Notes: generated by a model not told the origin, from the letters alone. 64,000 nucleotides of DNA from CAWDMN01 sp963803155 (GCA_963803155.1 CAWDMN010000078.1:1-64000); one strand, 5' to 3'; shown: positions 8,628 through 18,216, numbered from the stretch's first letter. Made by a program: numbers and translations.

Positions 8628-8994
8628 TAGGGATTACCAAAATGCCTTGCGGCGCCTTAACGAAAGAGCTGTTCTACCCGTCGATAATCCCATCGTGATT
8701 GACGGGGTCATCCAACGATTTGAATTTTCCTTTGAACTGGCTTGGAAATGGTTGCAAGCATATTTGCGGGGACAAGGAGTAGAAGTGCATGGTCCGCGTC
8801 CGGTCATCAAAGAGGCTTTCAGCGCAGGACTATTGCGGGACGGAGAAGGTTGGATTAATATGCTGGAAGACCGGAATCGGACCAGTCATATTTACGACGA
8901 GAATGAAGCTCGCCAGATTTACGAGCGGATTACGTCGCTCCACTTGGGATTATTGCGGCAGTTGCCCGAACAGATCGGTTCCATGCCTTTCTGA
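8599..8994 (+). CDS. HEPN-domain protein, HI0074-like nucleotidyltransferase substrate-binding family
   Basis: The protein is 131 residues, all-helical, of the HI0074 family that partners small MNT proteins. The segment RNRTSHIYDE matches the R-x4-H signature of HEPN ribonucleases (RNRTSH). FEFSFELAWKWLQAYL is the typical helix of the family. It lies immediately downstream of and overlaps the MNT gene. Together they are likely a toxin-antitoxin or nucleotide-transfer module. Whether this branch is toxic is not settled by sequence. Confidence 0.85.
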   Translation: MNANRLNELSRDYQNALRRLNERAVLPVDNPIVIDGVIQRFEFSFELAWKWLQAYLRGQGVEVHGPRPVIKEAFSAGLLRDGEGWINMLEDRNRTSHIYDENEARQIYERITSLHLGLLRQLPEQIGSMPF

Positions 8995-9094
8995 GCGTTT
9001 ATGTCGAGTGTGAAAAACCTACATGCTAAAAAGTCCTGATTGTTCGTTCCTTGGATTGGATACTTAATTAATACTGAAATTGTGGAGGAAGCAA

Positions 9095-10168
9095 ATGGCG
9101 GATGATAAAGTCGAGCGGGGCAGAGCGATCGATCTGGCACTCTCCCAAATTGAAAAGCAGTTCGGAAAGGGCTCCATCATGCGGTTGGGAAGCCATGACG
9201 CGATGGCTCCCATGGGTGTGATTCCCACGGGTTCCCTTTCTTTTGATGCAGCTTTGGGAGTGGGGGGAATGCCGCGAGGACGGGTGGTTGAAATTTTCGG
9301 ACCGGAATCGGGCGGCAAGACCACGCTGGCATTGCATATTATCTCCGAGGCCCAGAAGACTGGGGGGATGGCCGCCTTCATTGATGCGGAGCATGCCTTG
9401 GACGCTAATTATGCCCGCAAACTCGGGGTCGATGTGGACAACCTTCTGGTCTCACAACCTGACAGTGGTGAGCAGGCTCTGGAAATTGCGGAAATGCTGG
9501 TTCGAAGCGGAGCCTTGGATGTTTGCGTCATCGATTCGGTGGCGGCTTTGGTGCCCAAAGCGGAATTGGAAGGCGAAATGGGAGACGCACATATGGGATT
9601 ACAGGCGCGGCTGATGTCTCAGGCCTTGCGCAAATTGACCGGCATTGTCTCCAAATCGAAAACCACCATGGTTTTTATCAACCAGATCCGCGAAAAAATT
9701 GGAGTCATGTTCGGAAATCCCGAAACCACCACGGGTGGGCGCGCCTTGAAGTTCTATGCCTCAGTCCGCGTAGATGTCCGCCGGACCGCCGCTATCAAGG
9801 ATGGAGATGAGGTCACGGGCAGCCGGACCAAGGTGAAAGTGGTAAAAAACAAAGTGGCTCCCCCTTTCCGTGAAGCGGAATTCGATATCATGTATGGAGT
9901 CGGTATCTCCAGAGAAGGAGACCTGCTGGATCTTGGGGTGGAGAAAAATATCGTTGAAAAATCCGGCACTTGGTTCTCTTATAAAGGAGACCGCATGGGG
10001 CAGGGCCGCGAGAATGCCAAACAATTCCTGAGAGATAATAAGGAGATCGCCCTGCAGCTTGAAGAAGAGTTGAGGAAAATTTTGGGGATCCCTCTCCCGG
10101 CAAAAAATGGCGCCGCCCCAGGTTCACCTCCCGAAATTGCTCCCAAGGCGAAATCCAGCCGCGGTTAA
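9095..10168 (+). CDS. recA: recombinase RecA
   Basis: This is a 357-residue DNA strand-exchange ATPase. Walker A is GPESGGKTT (about 66-74), the MAW/L1 region carries EGEMGDAHMGLQARLMSQAL, and FINQIREKIGVMFGNPE plus TTGGRALKFYASVR form the L2 region. The C-terminal domain ends in a basic-proline tail in place of the usual acidic one. ATG 9095 has GGAGG eight bases upstream; a TTG at 9080 is upstream of that site and less likely. I could not recognise a LexA box in the 80 bp upstream. It is monocistronic. Confidence 0.98.
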   Translation: MADDKVERGRAIDLALSQIEKQFGKGSIMRLGSHDAMAPMGVIPTGSLSFDAALGVGGMPRGRVVEIFGPESGGKTTLALHIISEAQKTGGMAAFIDAEHALDANYARKLGVDVDNLLVSQPDSGEQALEIAEMLVRSGALDVCVIDSVAALVPKAELEGEMGDAHMGLQARLMSQALRKLTGIVSKSKTTMVFINQIREKIGVMFGNPETTTGGRALKFYASVRVDVRRTAAIKDGDEVTGSRTKVKVVKNKVAPPFREAEFDIMYGVGISREGDLLDLGVEKNIVEKSGTWFSYKGDRMGQGRENAKQFLRDNKEIALQLEEELRKILGIPLPAKNGAAPGSPPEIAPKAKSSRG

Positions 10169-10180
10169 TGATTGCCTATT

Positions 10181-10211
10181 TCCCGGGGCAGTGGTATTAG
10201 CTACCCCGGGA
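10181..10211 (+). terminator. hairpin after recA
   Basis: TCCCGGGG (10181-10188) and CCCCGGGA (10204-10211) are perfect 8-bp arms around a 15-base loop, 12 bp after the recA stop. There is no clear T-run, so termination is a guess. Confidence 0.4.
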
Positions 10212-10340
10212 GTTCTCTGAATAACCATTTCCTCCTTTATTGGGTCAGGATAATTCCCCCAATTTATTTTTTGTGACTACTCAGGCCCAGGCGCTTTCTC
10301 TTTGGATTTGAAGGGAATTCACTGGCCTGGTCTTGTAGTG

Positions 10341-10442
10341 CCATGCTGATCATTTGCTAACGCTTCGCGCTTTTTCGCTTTGCATGGTTGTTTGGTTTCA
10401 CCATGCCAAAAGTGCGAAGTGTCAATGAGCGATCAGCATAGC
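10341..10442. repeat. long imperfect inverted repeat
   Basis: The left arm (10341-10387) begins CCATGCTGATC and ends GCATGG. The right arm (10401-10442) begins CCATGCC and ends GATCAGCAT. The arms share ATGCTGATC, CTTCGC, CTTTT and GCATGG in order with a few mismatches, around a T-rich 13-base loop. No gene is encoded. It is a dispersed hairpin or the remnant of a small mobile element. Confidence 0.6.
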
Positions 10443-10742
10443 TTGACCTGCCTTGGTCCGCGATTCATAAGCGGCCACCCTCAAGGCTCTCTTTGGCTTT
10501 GTGCCTATTGATTTGATCGTAGGGCAGCGGAGAGCTGAGTAGTCAATGTTCTTTTTATATTTTCGCATTTCAACTTTCTTAGGATGAAGAGTTTTTTATC
10601 CTTGTGAATTTTTGGCCCAAAATTTTTATGAGTATTGCGCCCAAATACCAACCTAAGTTCTTGCTGAATTTGCGCACGTTGGGGCCTGATACTTGATCCT
10701 TTCCGGGATGAATGTGGCCGAAATGATGGGTACTTTGTGGCA

Positions 10743-10806
10743 GCTATCATTGCTGCTCATCTGCCAGCGCTCCTTACGGGCTGGTCAGGTGAAGCAAGCT
10801 TATTGA
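10743..10806 (-). other. degenerate attC-like palindromic element
   Basis: On the minus strand the element reads CTTCACCTGACCAGC, a CCGTAAGG core and GCGCTGGCAGATGAGC. That follows closely the element at 62951-63016 (TTACCTGACCAGC, GCATAAGGC, CGCTGGCCGGTGAGC). The outer boxes do not match the integron consensus well, so if it is an attC it has decayed. Confidence 0.4.
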
Positions 10807-10845
10807 CATACAGTTTTTTATTTCCGATGAGGCATTGCCATTATT

Positions 10846-10940
10846 TCCGCGCAGAGGCGCAGAGTCGCTGAGAGAGGATGACAGAATTGATAGATGCTTT
10901 ATTGTTTTTCCTCTGCTTCCCTGCGTCTCCGCGCGAGATT
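10846..10940. repeat. dispersed hairpin element, CGCAGAGGCGCAGAG type
   Basis: The left end CCGCGCAGAGGCGCAGAG is the inverse of the right end CTGCGTCTCCGCGCG, about 60 bp apart. It resembles the arms that flank the GxxExxY gene at 32166-32604 and the architecture of the elements at 4263 and 63026. It contains no gene. Confidence 0.6.
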
Positions 10941-11057
10941 TATTTTATTCCAACAATAAATCTTATTTGATGGCCACATGATAAAGGGCATGTTTAGTTG
11001 GTTGGAGGCCCCACGCTTGGCTGAAACCGATAAAGGCGGAAAGGAGATTGAGCTGAG

Positions 11058-13508
11058 ATGCACTTGAATCTAGGCCTGAAGAGAGCGGCAAAAATGTTGG
11101 ATTGGTCGTCAAGCTGCCCATGGGTGCTCATGCTGATTCTCTTCAATGGCATTTTCTTTTTTGATGTAATTTTCACTGATAAGATTTTTTTTCTTCGCGA
11201 CGTGGCTAATTTTCATTATCCACTAAAAAAGCTGGTTACGGAGGCCTATGCTCGGGGGGAATGGCCGTTATGGAATCCTTATTTTCAAATGGGACAACCA
11301 CTATTGGCCAATCCCAATTCCATGGCGTTATATCCGACCCAGATTCTTTTCCATCTGATGCCTTTTGAAAAGGCCTTCAATTTACATATTGTGCTCCATT
11401 GTGTTCTAGGCGGTCTGGCAACTTTTTTTTTAGCGCGGGTTTTCAAACTCTCTCTCCAGGGAGCTTTTTTTTCCGCGGTCATTTATAATTTTTGCGGCGT
11501 GACCCTCTCATTTTTGAATGTCTTTAATATCCTCCCCGTCGTAGCGTTTCTGCCGGGTCTTGCTTGGGCTTTTTGTCGATTCCTGGAAAGATTCACCTGG
11601 TTGCGTCTGGCTGGATGTGCCATCTTGCTGGCCTTTTTCTTGCTGCTTTTGGAACCTACTTCCACTATCACGGTGATCATTTTTTTGGGCACTTTGCTTG
11701 GTTGCCTATTGCTTCGAGAGAGGGCGCCAATTTCATCGATTGTCAAAAAGCTAATCCTTTTGAGCGCCGTCGGGCTTGTTGCTCTGGCTTTGTCCGCGGT
11801 TCAGATCCTGCCCACTCTTGAATTAATCCGCTATTCGGGACGATATGGAGGCGTGGAATTCAGCAGCGCCACTTACTGGTCCATGCATCCGGCAAACCTG
11901 GTCCAAATGTTTCTCCCCCAAATTTTCGGCGATTATTTGAAATTAGCCAGCAACACATTTTGGGCTCAAGGTTTGTTTGAAAACCGGGAACCCTATCTTC
12001 TCTCACTCTATTTTGGGCTCCTCCCCCTTTTTTTTGCTATTCTCGGAGTGTTCCATTTCAGGAAGTGTTGGCATTCCCGCTGGCTGATTGGGCTGGTGTT
12101 TTTATTTTTCTTGCTGGCGCTGGGCAAATACACACCGCTATATTCCTGGCTGTTTCACTCTATCCCCATTTTCCGTTATGGTCGTTATCCAGTGAAATAT
12201 GTGTTGGGAGCCATCCTCAGTCTTTCGCTTTTAGCCGGAATGGGTTACGATGCCCTCGCCGAGATCAGAGCAAAAAATCCCAAATATCTGAAAAAATACA
12301 TGGTTGGTTGGGCCGTGCTTTTGGGGTTGGGAATCCTGGGGCTTCTTTTCCCCGCGTTGCTGCAGTCTTTGGAATCGGGAGTTGCAGATTGGATGGGACG
12401 CCAGTGGGGCATTTCAAAATCGCTAATTTCAATGCCGTTCCCTTTGTTTATTCTGGAACTAAAGCATGCCACTCTTATCCTTTTGCTGGGGGGAGTTGCC
12501 ATATTCCTCTCTTTGTGGCGGCAGATTCATACCTGGGTGGTTATCTTTTCATTTTCTGCTTTAGTCCTCTCGGATTTTTTTATCTGCAACGTGACCATTA
12601 ATCCTCTTACTTCCACTGATTTTTTTCAGACCAGCCCGACTGCTCACTTCATCAATTCTCTGACCGAAAAAGAAGGCCCGGGACGGATCTACCGATCAAT
12701 TTCAAATATGGAGGGAAAAGAGGCTTATCGCGTCTTGGGGAAAACGGATTCTATGATATGGCAAAGTGTCTTTTATAAGGCAACCTTATTCCAGTTCCTC
12801 GCGGCTAAGGATCATATTTATTATGCCGTCACTGATGCGGTGGACCGGTTGGAGACCATGCCTAGTCAACTGATCAATGCGGAACTCAAAGGGCTCGAAT
12901 CCCTCGAAGACCAGTTGAAGTTCCTGGAAGGATTAAATGTTCGTTATCTGATTTCCATGGGGCCGATATCCAGTCCTCTAGTCTCGTTGATCCAGGCTTT
13001 TGATATTAACAGTGATAAGCTGCTCCTCATTTATCGATTGCCTGCCGCCTTGCCGAGGGCTTTTTTCACGGCTGCTCCCAAATTAAAAGAGGATCATTTT
13101 ACTTTCCGGGAATATTTGCCACCACAAACGGCAACCCCGGATTCGAAGAAGGAAACGACTTCTCCCCAAAATCCAGCGGAGAGAATTGATGCAAAAGTGC
13201 AACCTGTTCGTCTGCTCAATTATTCTCCCGGGCGGATTATTCTCCAAGCTGAGCCCGACAGGTCAGGCATGCTCGTCCTTTTGGATAGTTATTTCCCAGG
13301 ATGGAGGGCTTTTGTAAATGGAAAAGAAGTTCGGGTGGAGTCGATCAACCACGTCTTTTGTGGAATTCCCCTTTCCAGGGGGAAAAACGAGGTGATCTTT
13401 AAATACACCCCGTCCTCATTCCGCTGGGGGCAAATAATTAGCTTGTCTGCTTTGGGGCTGCTCATTTTTCTTGTTTGCTGGCGGCCTCAAATGACAATTC
13501 TTTCCTAG
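11058..13508 (+). CDS. YfhO-like polytopic membrane protein
   Basis: The product is 816 residues with a dozen or so transmembrane segments. The first periplasmic loop carries LRDVANFHYPLKKL and GEWPLWNPYFQMGQPLLANP, typical of YfhO and GT-C-like proteins. A periplasmic C-terminal domain (about 560-780) has SYFPGWRAFVNGKEV followed by a last helix. YfhO proteins are implicated in glycosylating wall or lipid carriers; the substrate here is unknown. GGAG lies 12 bp before the ATG. The gene is followed 11 bp later by another GT-C-like gene, and the two probably form an operon. Confidence 0.8.
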   Translation: MHLNLGLKRAAKMLDWSSSCPWVLMLILFNGIFFFDVIFTDKIFFLRDVANFHYPLKKLVTEAYARGEWPLWNPYFQMGQPLLANPNSMALYPTQILFHLMPFEKAFNLHIVLHCVLGGLATFFLARVFKLSLQGAFFSAVIYNFCGVTLSFLNVFNILPVVAFLPGLAWAFCRFLERFTWLRLAGCAILLAFFLLLLEPTSTITVIIFLGTLLGCLLLRERAPISSIVKKLILLSAVGLVALALSAVQILPTLELIRYSGRYGGVEFSSATYWSMHPANLVQMFLPQIFGDYLKLASNTFWAQGLFENREPYLLSLYFGLLPLFFAILGVFHFRKCWHSRWLIGLVFLFFLLALGKYTPLYSWLFHSIPIFRYGRYPVKYVLGAILSLSLLAGMGYDALAEIRAKNPKYLKKYMVGWAVLLGLGILGLLFPALLQSLESGVADWMGRQWGISKSLISMPFPLFILELKHATLILLLGGVAIFLSLWRQIHTWVVIFSFSALVLSDFFICNVTINPLTSTDFFQTSPTAHFINSLTEKEGPGRIYRSISNMEGKEAYRVLGKTDSMIWQSVFYKATLFQFLAAKDHIYYAVTDAVDRLETMPSQLINAELKGLESLEDQLKFLEGLNVRYLISMGPISSPLVSLIQAFDINSDKLLLIYRLPAALPRAFFTAAPKLKEDHFTFREYLPPQTATPDSKKETTSPQNPAERIDAKVQPVRLLNYSPGRIILQAEPDRSGMLVLLDSYFPGWRAFVNGKEVRVESINHVFCGIPLSRGKNEVIFKYTPSSFRWGQIISLSALGLLIFLVCWRPQMTILS

Positions 13509-13519
13509 CCGGGATTTCA

Positions 13520-15190
13520 ATGTCTTCACTTTTTTATTGGGAAATCATTTTAATATTGGTTTATTGCATTATTGCATTTTGGGGGATCACTCCTTTTTTG
13601 TCGAAATGGTCGACACGCATCGATGGAGCGCTTGAAAGATTTTATAGGAATGATTGGTTGCTCGTTCTGACTCCTGGTCTGTTTTCGCTGCTCCTTAGCA
13701 TGACGCTATCACTTCTCATTTCCTGGCCCGAACCGCGCGTTCATGATGAATTCAGCTATCTTCTGGCGGCGGACACTTTTTCCCATGGACGGCTCTCAAA
13801 TCCACCGCATTCTTGCTGGATTTTTTTCGAAACTTTCCATGTTCTCCAACAACCGTTCTACCTCTCGAAATATCCCCCGGGGCAGGGACTCTTTCTGGCA
13901 CTTGGCCAAATGTTATTTCATGCACCGATTGCGGGCGTTTGGCTAAGTTTGGGATTGGCTTCGTCAGCCCTGGCCTGGATGCTTAGAGCTTGGCTTTCGC
14001 CGAGGGAAGTGTTTTGGGTCGGAGGGATGGCTGTCGTTCAGTTCAATGTGTTGGGGCATATGATGCCAGCGGCCCATTATGGCTATTGGGGACAGAGTTT
14101 TTGGGGCGGAGCTGTCGCTGCCCTTGGTGGCTCACTTGCTTATGGGGCTTGGGGGCGATTGCGGTTTTCACCTTCATGGAAGAACACCACCATTTTAGGA
14201 ATTGGGGCGATTCTTTTGGCCAATTCAAGGCCCTATGAAGGGCTTCTTGCCTTGTTGCCGATTGTCGTATTCTCAGGGCGAGGACTTTTTTTCAATCCAA
14301 AGATGAAAAGAGGAGATCTTGGGAAGCATCTCATCCTACCCCTCGGCATTTGCCTCACTCTCCTTATGGCCTGGATGTTCATTTACAACCGGGCAGGAAC
14401 TGGAACTTGGTGGGAAATGCCATTTCAAAAATATGAAAAAACCTATGCTGTTGCCCCTTTATTTCTTTATGCCGAGCAGCGCACGGTGCCGCATTACAAT
14501 CATCGGGTCATGAATGACTTTTATGTTGATCAAATGCTCCCCCTCTATCAGGCTCAAAAGCATTGGAGCGGTTTCTGGCTTGGAGTATCGGAAAAGACAA
14601 AAATTCTATTTGAATTTTATTACAACCCCTTGCTGTTCATTCCTGTCGTATTCTTTTTCTTAAAAGGAAAAAAATCTGATCACTGCCTTTTTCTGGTGAG
14701 TGCGGGGATAGCGGCAGGTTTCCTTTCCGAGACTTGGGTCTTACCGCATTATGCCGCGCCTTTTTGTTGCTTGTTTTATTTGGGGCTGGCCTGGGGGCTT
14801 CGGTCAATGAGCGGTCATGTGGGATGGGGGCAGCGCTTCATTTCAAGTTACCCGGCGATTTTGCCGGCTTTATTGCTCTGTGCCGCTTTGCTGCCTCTCA
14901 GCAGCCATCTGGGAATCCCCTCCAGCAGCTGGAGATTTATTCGTTCAAATATTGAAAAAAACCTGGGGGAAAATGGAAAGCACCTGATATTAGTTGATTA
15001 CTCGTCTCACCATCCAGCGGCTGCTGAATGGGTTTATAATAAGGCAGAAATCGATCTCTCGCCGGTGGTTTGGGCCAGATCCATGGGCCAGGAGGAGGAC
15101 CAGCGATTAATCCAGTATTTCAAAGATCGGAAGGTTTGGATTCTGCAACCAGACCAATCCCCCGTTCGATTGATTCCAGTTATTCCTTAA
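13520..15190 (+). CDS. GT39/ArnT-like integral membrane glycosyltransferase
   Basis: From ATG 13520 the product is 556 residues with about eleven or twelve transmembrane helices. The first large periplasmic loop has PRVHDEFSYLLAADTFSHG, then YLSKYPPGQGLF. Acidic residues there (DE) correspond to the catalytic loop of GT-C enzymes that use polyprenyl-phosphate sugars. The open frame extends upstream to 13475, overlapping the previous gene, but ATG 13520 gives the natural membrane N-terminus. The acceptor is unknown. Confidence 0.7.
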   Translation: MSSLFYWEIILILVYCIIAFWGITPFLSKWSTRIDGALERFYRNDWLLVLTPGLFSLLLSMTLSLLISWPEPRVHDEFSYLLAADTFSHGRLSNPPHSCWIFFETFHVLQQPFYLSKYPPGQGLFLALGQMLFHAPIAGVWLSLGLASSALAWMLRAWLSPREVFWVGGMAVVQFNVLGHMMPAAHYGYWGQSFWGGAVAALGGSLAYGAWGRLRFSPSWKNTTILGIGAILLANSRPYEGLLALLPIVVFSGRGLFFNPKMKRGDLGKHLILPLGICLTLLMAWMFIYNRAGTGTWWEMPFQKYEKTYAVAPLFLYAEQRTVPHYNHRVMNDFYVDQMLPLYQAQKHWSGFWLGVSEKTKILFEFYYNPLLFIPVVFFFLKGKKSDHCLFLVSAGIAAGFLSETWVLPHYAAPFCCLFYLGLAWGLRSMSGHVGWGQRFISSYPAILPALLLCAALLPLSSHLGIPSSSWRFIRSNIEKNLGENGKHLILVDYSSHHPAAAEWVYNKAEIDLSPVVWARSMGQEEDQRLIQYFKDRKVWILQPDQSPVRLIPVIP

Positions 15191-15398
15191 AGAATCCATA
15201 AATAAATTTCAATATCGTAAGCCTGTGCTGTTCATTGCGATTTTAGCCGGAAAAGGAAGGAAGAAACTTTATCTCCGCCCACCGGATAATTATTAATCTG
15301 TGCAAAATAATCAGGAGGAGCTTTTTACCCCTATTCCCTCACCCCTTCCCCCGTCGTCGGGGGAAGGGGAACATAACACAAAATCTCCAAATCCGGGG

Positions 15399-15439
15399 GG
15401 GGGTAGGCCGTCGGGCGTCCTGCCCGACGGCCTACCCCC
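15399..15439. repeat. perfect 18-bp inverted repeat, REP-like
   Basis: GGGGGTAGGCCGTCGGGC (15399-15416) and its exact complement (15422-15439) flank the loop GTCCT. The left arm is preceded by extra Gs (nine in all) whereas the right arm has five Cs before GG, as if the G-run had expanded by slippage. Confidence 0.85.
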
Positions 15440-15476
15440 GGCTAATATCTTGTGCCCTTTCAGGGCATTTTCTAGA

Positions 15477-15496
15477 AGGCGGGCTCCTGCCCGCCT
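15477..15496. repeat. 8-bp inverted repeat with TCCT loop
   Basis: AGGCGGGC and GCCCGCCT flank TCCT, the same loop core as the larger palindrome 40 bp away. This suggests a repeat family built as arm-(G)TCCT-arm. Confidence 0.7.
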
Positions 15497-15572
15497 CTTT
15501 TCCTCCGGACTATTATGCACACCTTAATACTTTCATTAGGCGCGTAGCGGATTTCCACACTGTCTTGGATTT

Positions 15573-16451
15573 TCATCGACTAAACCTGCGGATCGTGCTG
15601 CTCGGGTGGAGCCTAACCACTCCCGAACCGGGATCGAGCTGGTACGGAAATCCCTTTGGATCGCGCGGAATCTCCCTCAGAAAACCTGTAGCAACCAACT
15701 CCTGAAAAGAGTGGAGGTTTTTCCCGCTTTGTTTTTTCCACCGGTCGGCCAGGGTTTGAAGATACTCCAAATCGTCTTCAACGATCAACCCCATCAAATT
15801 CTCAGCGGCATTTTCACGGATACTCTTATCCGTGGCGGTCTCGTAGATTTGTTGCCACAAGAAGCGCGCGGTTTGTCGGTTTCCCCCTTGAGCGGAGAGT
15901 TGTGCCGCCATGGTTCTCATCCAGGTGGGAGCCTTGGGATTTTTTGAGCCCCGCAGGAATGCCTGAGCTGAGGAGGGATAGTCTCTCAAATACCAGTAAT
16001 AGACAAATCCCAAATCCCGGTCAAGCCGCCAATCCGCGGGCCTGTGGAGAATCCCCTTCTGAAGCAGTTTGACTGCCTCTTGCGGGGAACCCGCGCCCAC
16101 TGGGGCAGGCTCGGATAAAAAAATCGAACCAAACTGATAAACCTCAACTAGATCAGGATCCAGGACCGCGGCCAAATCGATCAAAGCGGGCAGCAGAGGG
16201 AATTCAGTCTGTTTGCGGATTTTTTTATCGCCGAAGTATTGGACTGCTCTCATCCAATAAAGATTAGCCATAAGGCCTTCATGGCCCAATGATAGTTCCT
16301 TTAATATTTTCCCCGAGGAGAAATAGAGCACTTCAGGCGGGGGGCCGAGCAAGGGAGTAAACCGGTCAATTTCTACCTGCAAAAAATAAAGGCAGAGGAT
16401 TCCCAATCCTCCTCCCAAAATTAGACCAATACGGGGGAAACGATTTTTCAT
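15573..16451 (-). CDS. membrane-anchored TPR-like protein linked to an ABC exporter
   Basis: The protein is 292 residues with one N-terminal membrane anchor (about 8-26) and a periplasmic helical-repeat region with TPR-like units (for example LVEVYQFGSIFLSEPAPVGA and WRLDRDLGFVYYWYL). The C-terminus is short and basic. It starts 6 bp after the stop of the ABC-2 permease and belongs to that operon. I do not recognise a named family. A role as an accessory of the exporter is an inference from position. Confidence 0.65.
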   Translation of the reverse strand: MKNRFPRIGLILGGGLGILCLYFLQVEIDRFTPLLGPPPEVLYFSSGKILKELSLGHEGLMANLYWMRAVQYFGDKKIRKQTEFPLLPALIDLAAVLDPDLVEVYQFGSIFLSEPAPVGAGSPQEAVKLLQKGILHRPADWRLDRDLGFVYYWYLRDYPSSAQAFLRGSKNPKAPTWMRTMAAQLSAQGGNRQTARFLWQQIYETATDKSIRENAAENLMGLIVEDDLEYLQTLADRWKKQSGKNLHSFQELVATGFLREIPRDPKGFPYQLDPGSGVVRLHPSSTIRRFSR

Positions 16452-16457
16452 TGTGGA

Positions 16458-17231
16458 TCATTTAAAATTGCGATTGTGAAAAATCCAAATGGACAATATC
16501 AATACGATAAAAATGTAAATGAGTCCATAAGCCGAAGCGAGCAGATATGCTTGAGCAGGCAAAAATAATCCATGGGCTGTCCGGCTAATGACCTGAAAAT
16601 TACCGAAATTGGGGAGCAAATAATAGATCGCGGTTAAAAAAAAACTGCTCGAAGCTGAGTTCAGACTCTGAGCATAAAGCAGGAGATCCGGATTGAAATG
16701 CCCCATCACATAAACGGCGAAGGTAAATAAGGCTGAAAGAGCTGGAGTAGAAAAAGTGGAAAAGCAAAGGGCCAGCGCTACGATCAAAAGCAATTCGACA
16801 TAAATAATGAATCCGGCCAGAATAATATTTAAATCCGTGATTTCCACGGAATGCTTCAAGTAAAAGATGGCGGCATAAATGCCAGTCAACATAACCAGAA
16901 CATTGACACCCAAGGTCATGGCTAATCCGAGAAATTTTCCCAGGATGAATTCATACCGCGCCACCGGTTTGGCGAGCAGACTGTAAATAGTCTTCTTATC
17001 AATCTCCTTGTAAACGAGCTGGATTCCAATGAAGAGGGCGATTAAGACTCCGAAGATCGAAGTGGCGCTGAGCCCCAGGTTTACAATAATCTGCTTGACA
17101 TCTCCGATGGTGATGGCCCCAAGGATCAGGGAACTGGCAATCATCAGAATTGAAAAGACCACCAGATTGTAGAGCACCCGGTCGCGAACGCACTCTTTAA
17201 AAGTATTTTTGGCAATCAAAAGGATTTTCAT
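16458..17231 (-). CDS. ABC-2 type transporter permease
   Basis: The protein is 257 residues with six predicted transmembrane helices. The amphipathic N-terminus (MKILLIAKNTFKECVRDRVL) is typical of ABC-2 permeases, and the cytoplasmic stretch YKEIDKKTIYSLLAKPVARY is the conserved signature near the coupling helix. It lies 22 bp downstream of its ATPase and is surely its partner. The substrate is unknown. Confidence 0.9.
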   Translation of the reverse strand: MKILLIAKNTFKECVRDRVLYNLVVFSILMIASSLILGAITIGDVKQIIVNLGLSATSIFGVLIALFIGIQLVYKEIDKKTIYSLLAKPVARYEFILGKFLGLAMTLGVNVLVMLTGIYAAIFYLKHSVEITDLNIILAGFIIYVELLLIVALALCFSTFSTPALSALFTFAVYVMGHFNPDLLLYAQSLNSASSSFFLTAIYYLLPNFGNFQVISRTAHGLFLPAQAYLLASAYGLIYIFIVLILSIWIFHNRNFK

Positions 17232-17253
17232 GTCACTCTAAACTTTACTCGGT

Positions 17254-18216
17254 TCACGCGGGACTTTGGGAAACGGGTGAATCCACTTTGGATTCTTCCA
17301 AGACTGAAAAGAAATATTCTTCCATGGTTTGACGGACAGGATTCACCGAGAGAATATGCCCTCCCAGCTCCTCGATTTGAGCGATGATAGGACCCAGCCT
17401 CGAATCCGCCCGCAGATCCAACCGCAGGGTGGTCCCGGTGGAATGAATCGCAATACCCGTTTGTGAAAGAGCCCTCAGCGCTTCTTCGCCGATGCCACTA
17501 GCCACCACTTCGATGTGTTGAATTTCCTGGGAGATGATCTCTTTCAACAGCCCCGTGCCGGCGAGCTTGCCCCGGTTCAGCACGGCGACCCGGTCACAGA
17601 GTTGTTCCACGTCATTGAGGATGTGAGTGGAGAAGAAGACGGTTTTCCCCTGTTCCTTTAGCCGTAATATCAAATCACGGACCTCTCGCCGCCCGATGGG
17701 GTCCAATCCAGACATGGGCTCATCCAAGAAAACCACCTTGGGATCGTTGAGCAGCGCTTGAACAATTCCGACCCGCTGAATCATCCCTTTGGAAAACTTG
17801 CGCAACTGAAGTTTTCGATATTCGTAAACTCCCGCCAGATGCAGGTAATAACCCACGCGCTCCTTGATCATGGGAGGGGGGAGTTCAAACAGACCGGCAT
17901 AATATTTCAGGAATTCTTCGGCGGTGAGATATTCATAAAAATAGGGATGTTCGGGAAGATAGCCAATTACTTTCCGAGTTCGAAGATCATAGGGTGTACG
18001 GCCTAGGATTTCCAATTCCCCGGAAGTGGGATACACAAGCCCCATGAGAATTTTGAGCGTGGTAGACTTGCCCGCCCCATTCGGCCCCAGACAGCCAAAC
18101 ACTTCGTTTTCCCACACCTCCAAGGTCAGTTGATCCAGGGCGCGGAGAGAGTGGGTCTTCCAAAATCCAGTTCGGAAAACCTTGGTCAAATTATGGGCAG
18201 CGATTACAGGGGTCAT
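17254..18216 (-). CDS. ABC transporter ATP-binding protein (ABC-2 exporter type)
   Basis: The protein is 320 residues. It has Walker A GPNGAGKST (about 43-51), a Q-loop region near GYLPEHPYF, a degenerate signature FSKGMIQRVGIVQAL, Walker B VVFLDEPMSGLDP and the H-loop STHIL. A C-terminal DUF4162-like extension (about 225-310) is typical of multidrug/polysaccharide/Nat-type exporters. It is first in a three-gene minus-strand operon with the permease and the TPR protein. Confidence 0.93.
   Translation of the reverse strand: MTPVIAAHNLTKVFRTGFWKTHSLRALDQLTLEVWENEVFGCLGPNGAGKSTTLKILMGLVYPTSGELEILGRTPYDLRTRKVIGYLPEHPYFYEYLTAEEFLKYYAGLFELPPPMIKERVGYYLHLAGVYEYRKLQLRKFSKGMIQRVGIVQALLNDPKVVFLDEPMSGLDPIGRREVRDLILRLKEQGKTVFFSTHILNDVEQLCDRVAVLNRGKLAGTGLLKEIISQEIQHIEVVASGIGEEALRALSQTGIAIHSTGTTLRLDLRADSRLGPIIAQIEELGGHILSVNPVRQTMEEYFFSVLEESKVDSPVSQSPA

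Larger units (their letters stand above)
15191..15572. other. intergenic region with REP-like palindromes
   Basis: This sits between convergent genes. No coding sequence is supported; open frames across it are translations of the palindromes listed at 15399 and 15477. It also holds a run of nine G (15395-15403). Confidence 0.5.

Noticed and set aside
10341..10442. Long hairpin after recA considered as another attC site
   Set aside because: It lacks the RYYYAAC and GTTRRRY outer boxes and the CACCGG-type inner boxes, so it is listed only as an inverted repeat.
10505..10750. 81-codon minus-strand frame starting in the attC-like element at 10743
   Set aside because: It could be a decayed cassette gene, but composition and lack of motifs give no support.
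4154..15403. Runs of nine G or C at about 4154, 6807 and 15395
   Set aside because: They could be slippage switches, but each is intergenic and not in frame with a gene start, so phase variation is not supported.
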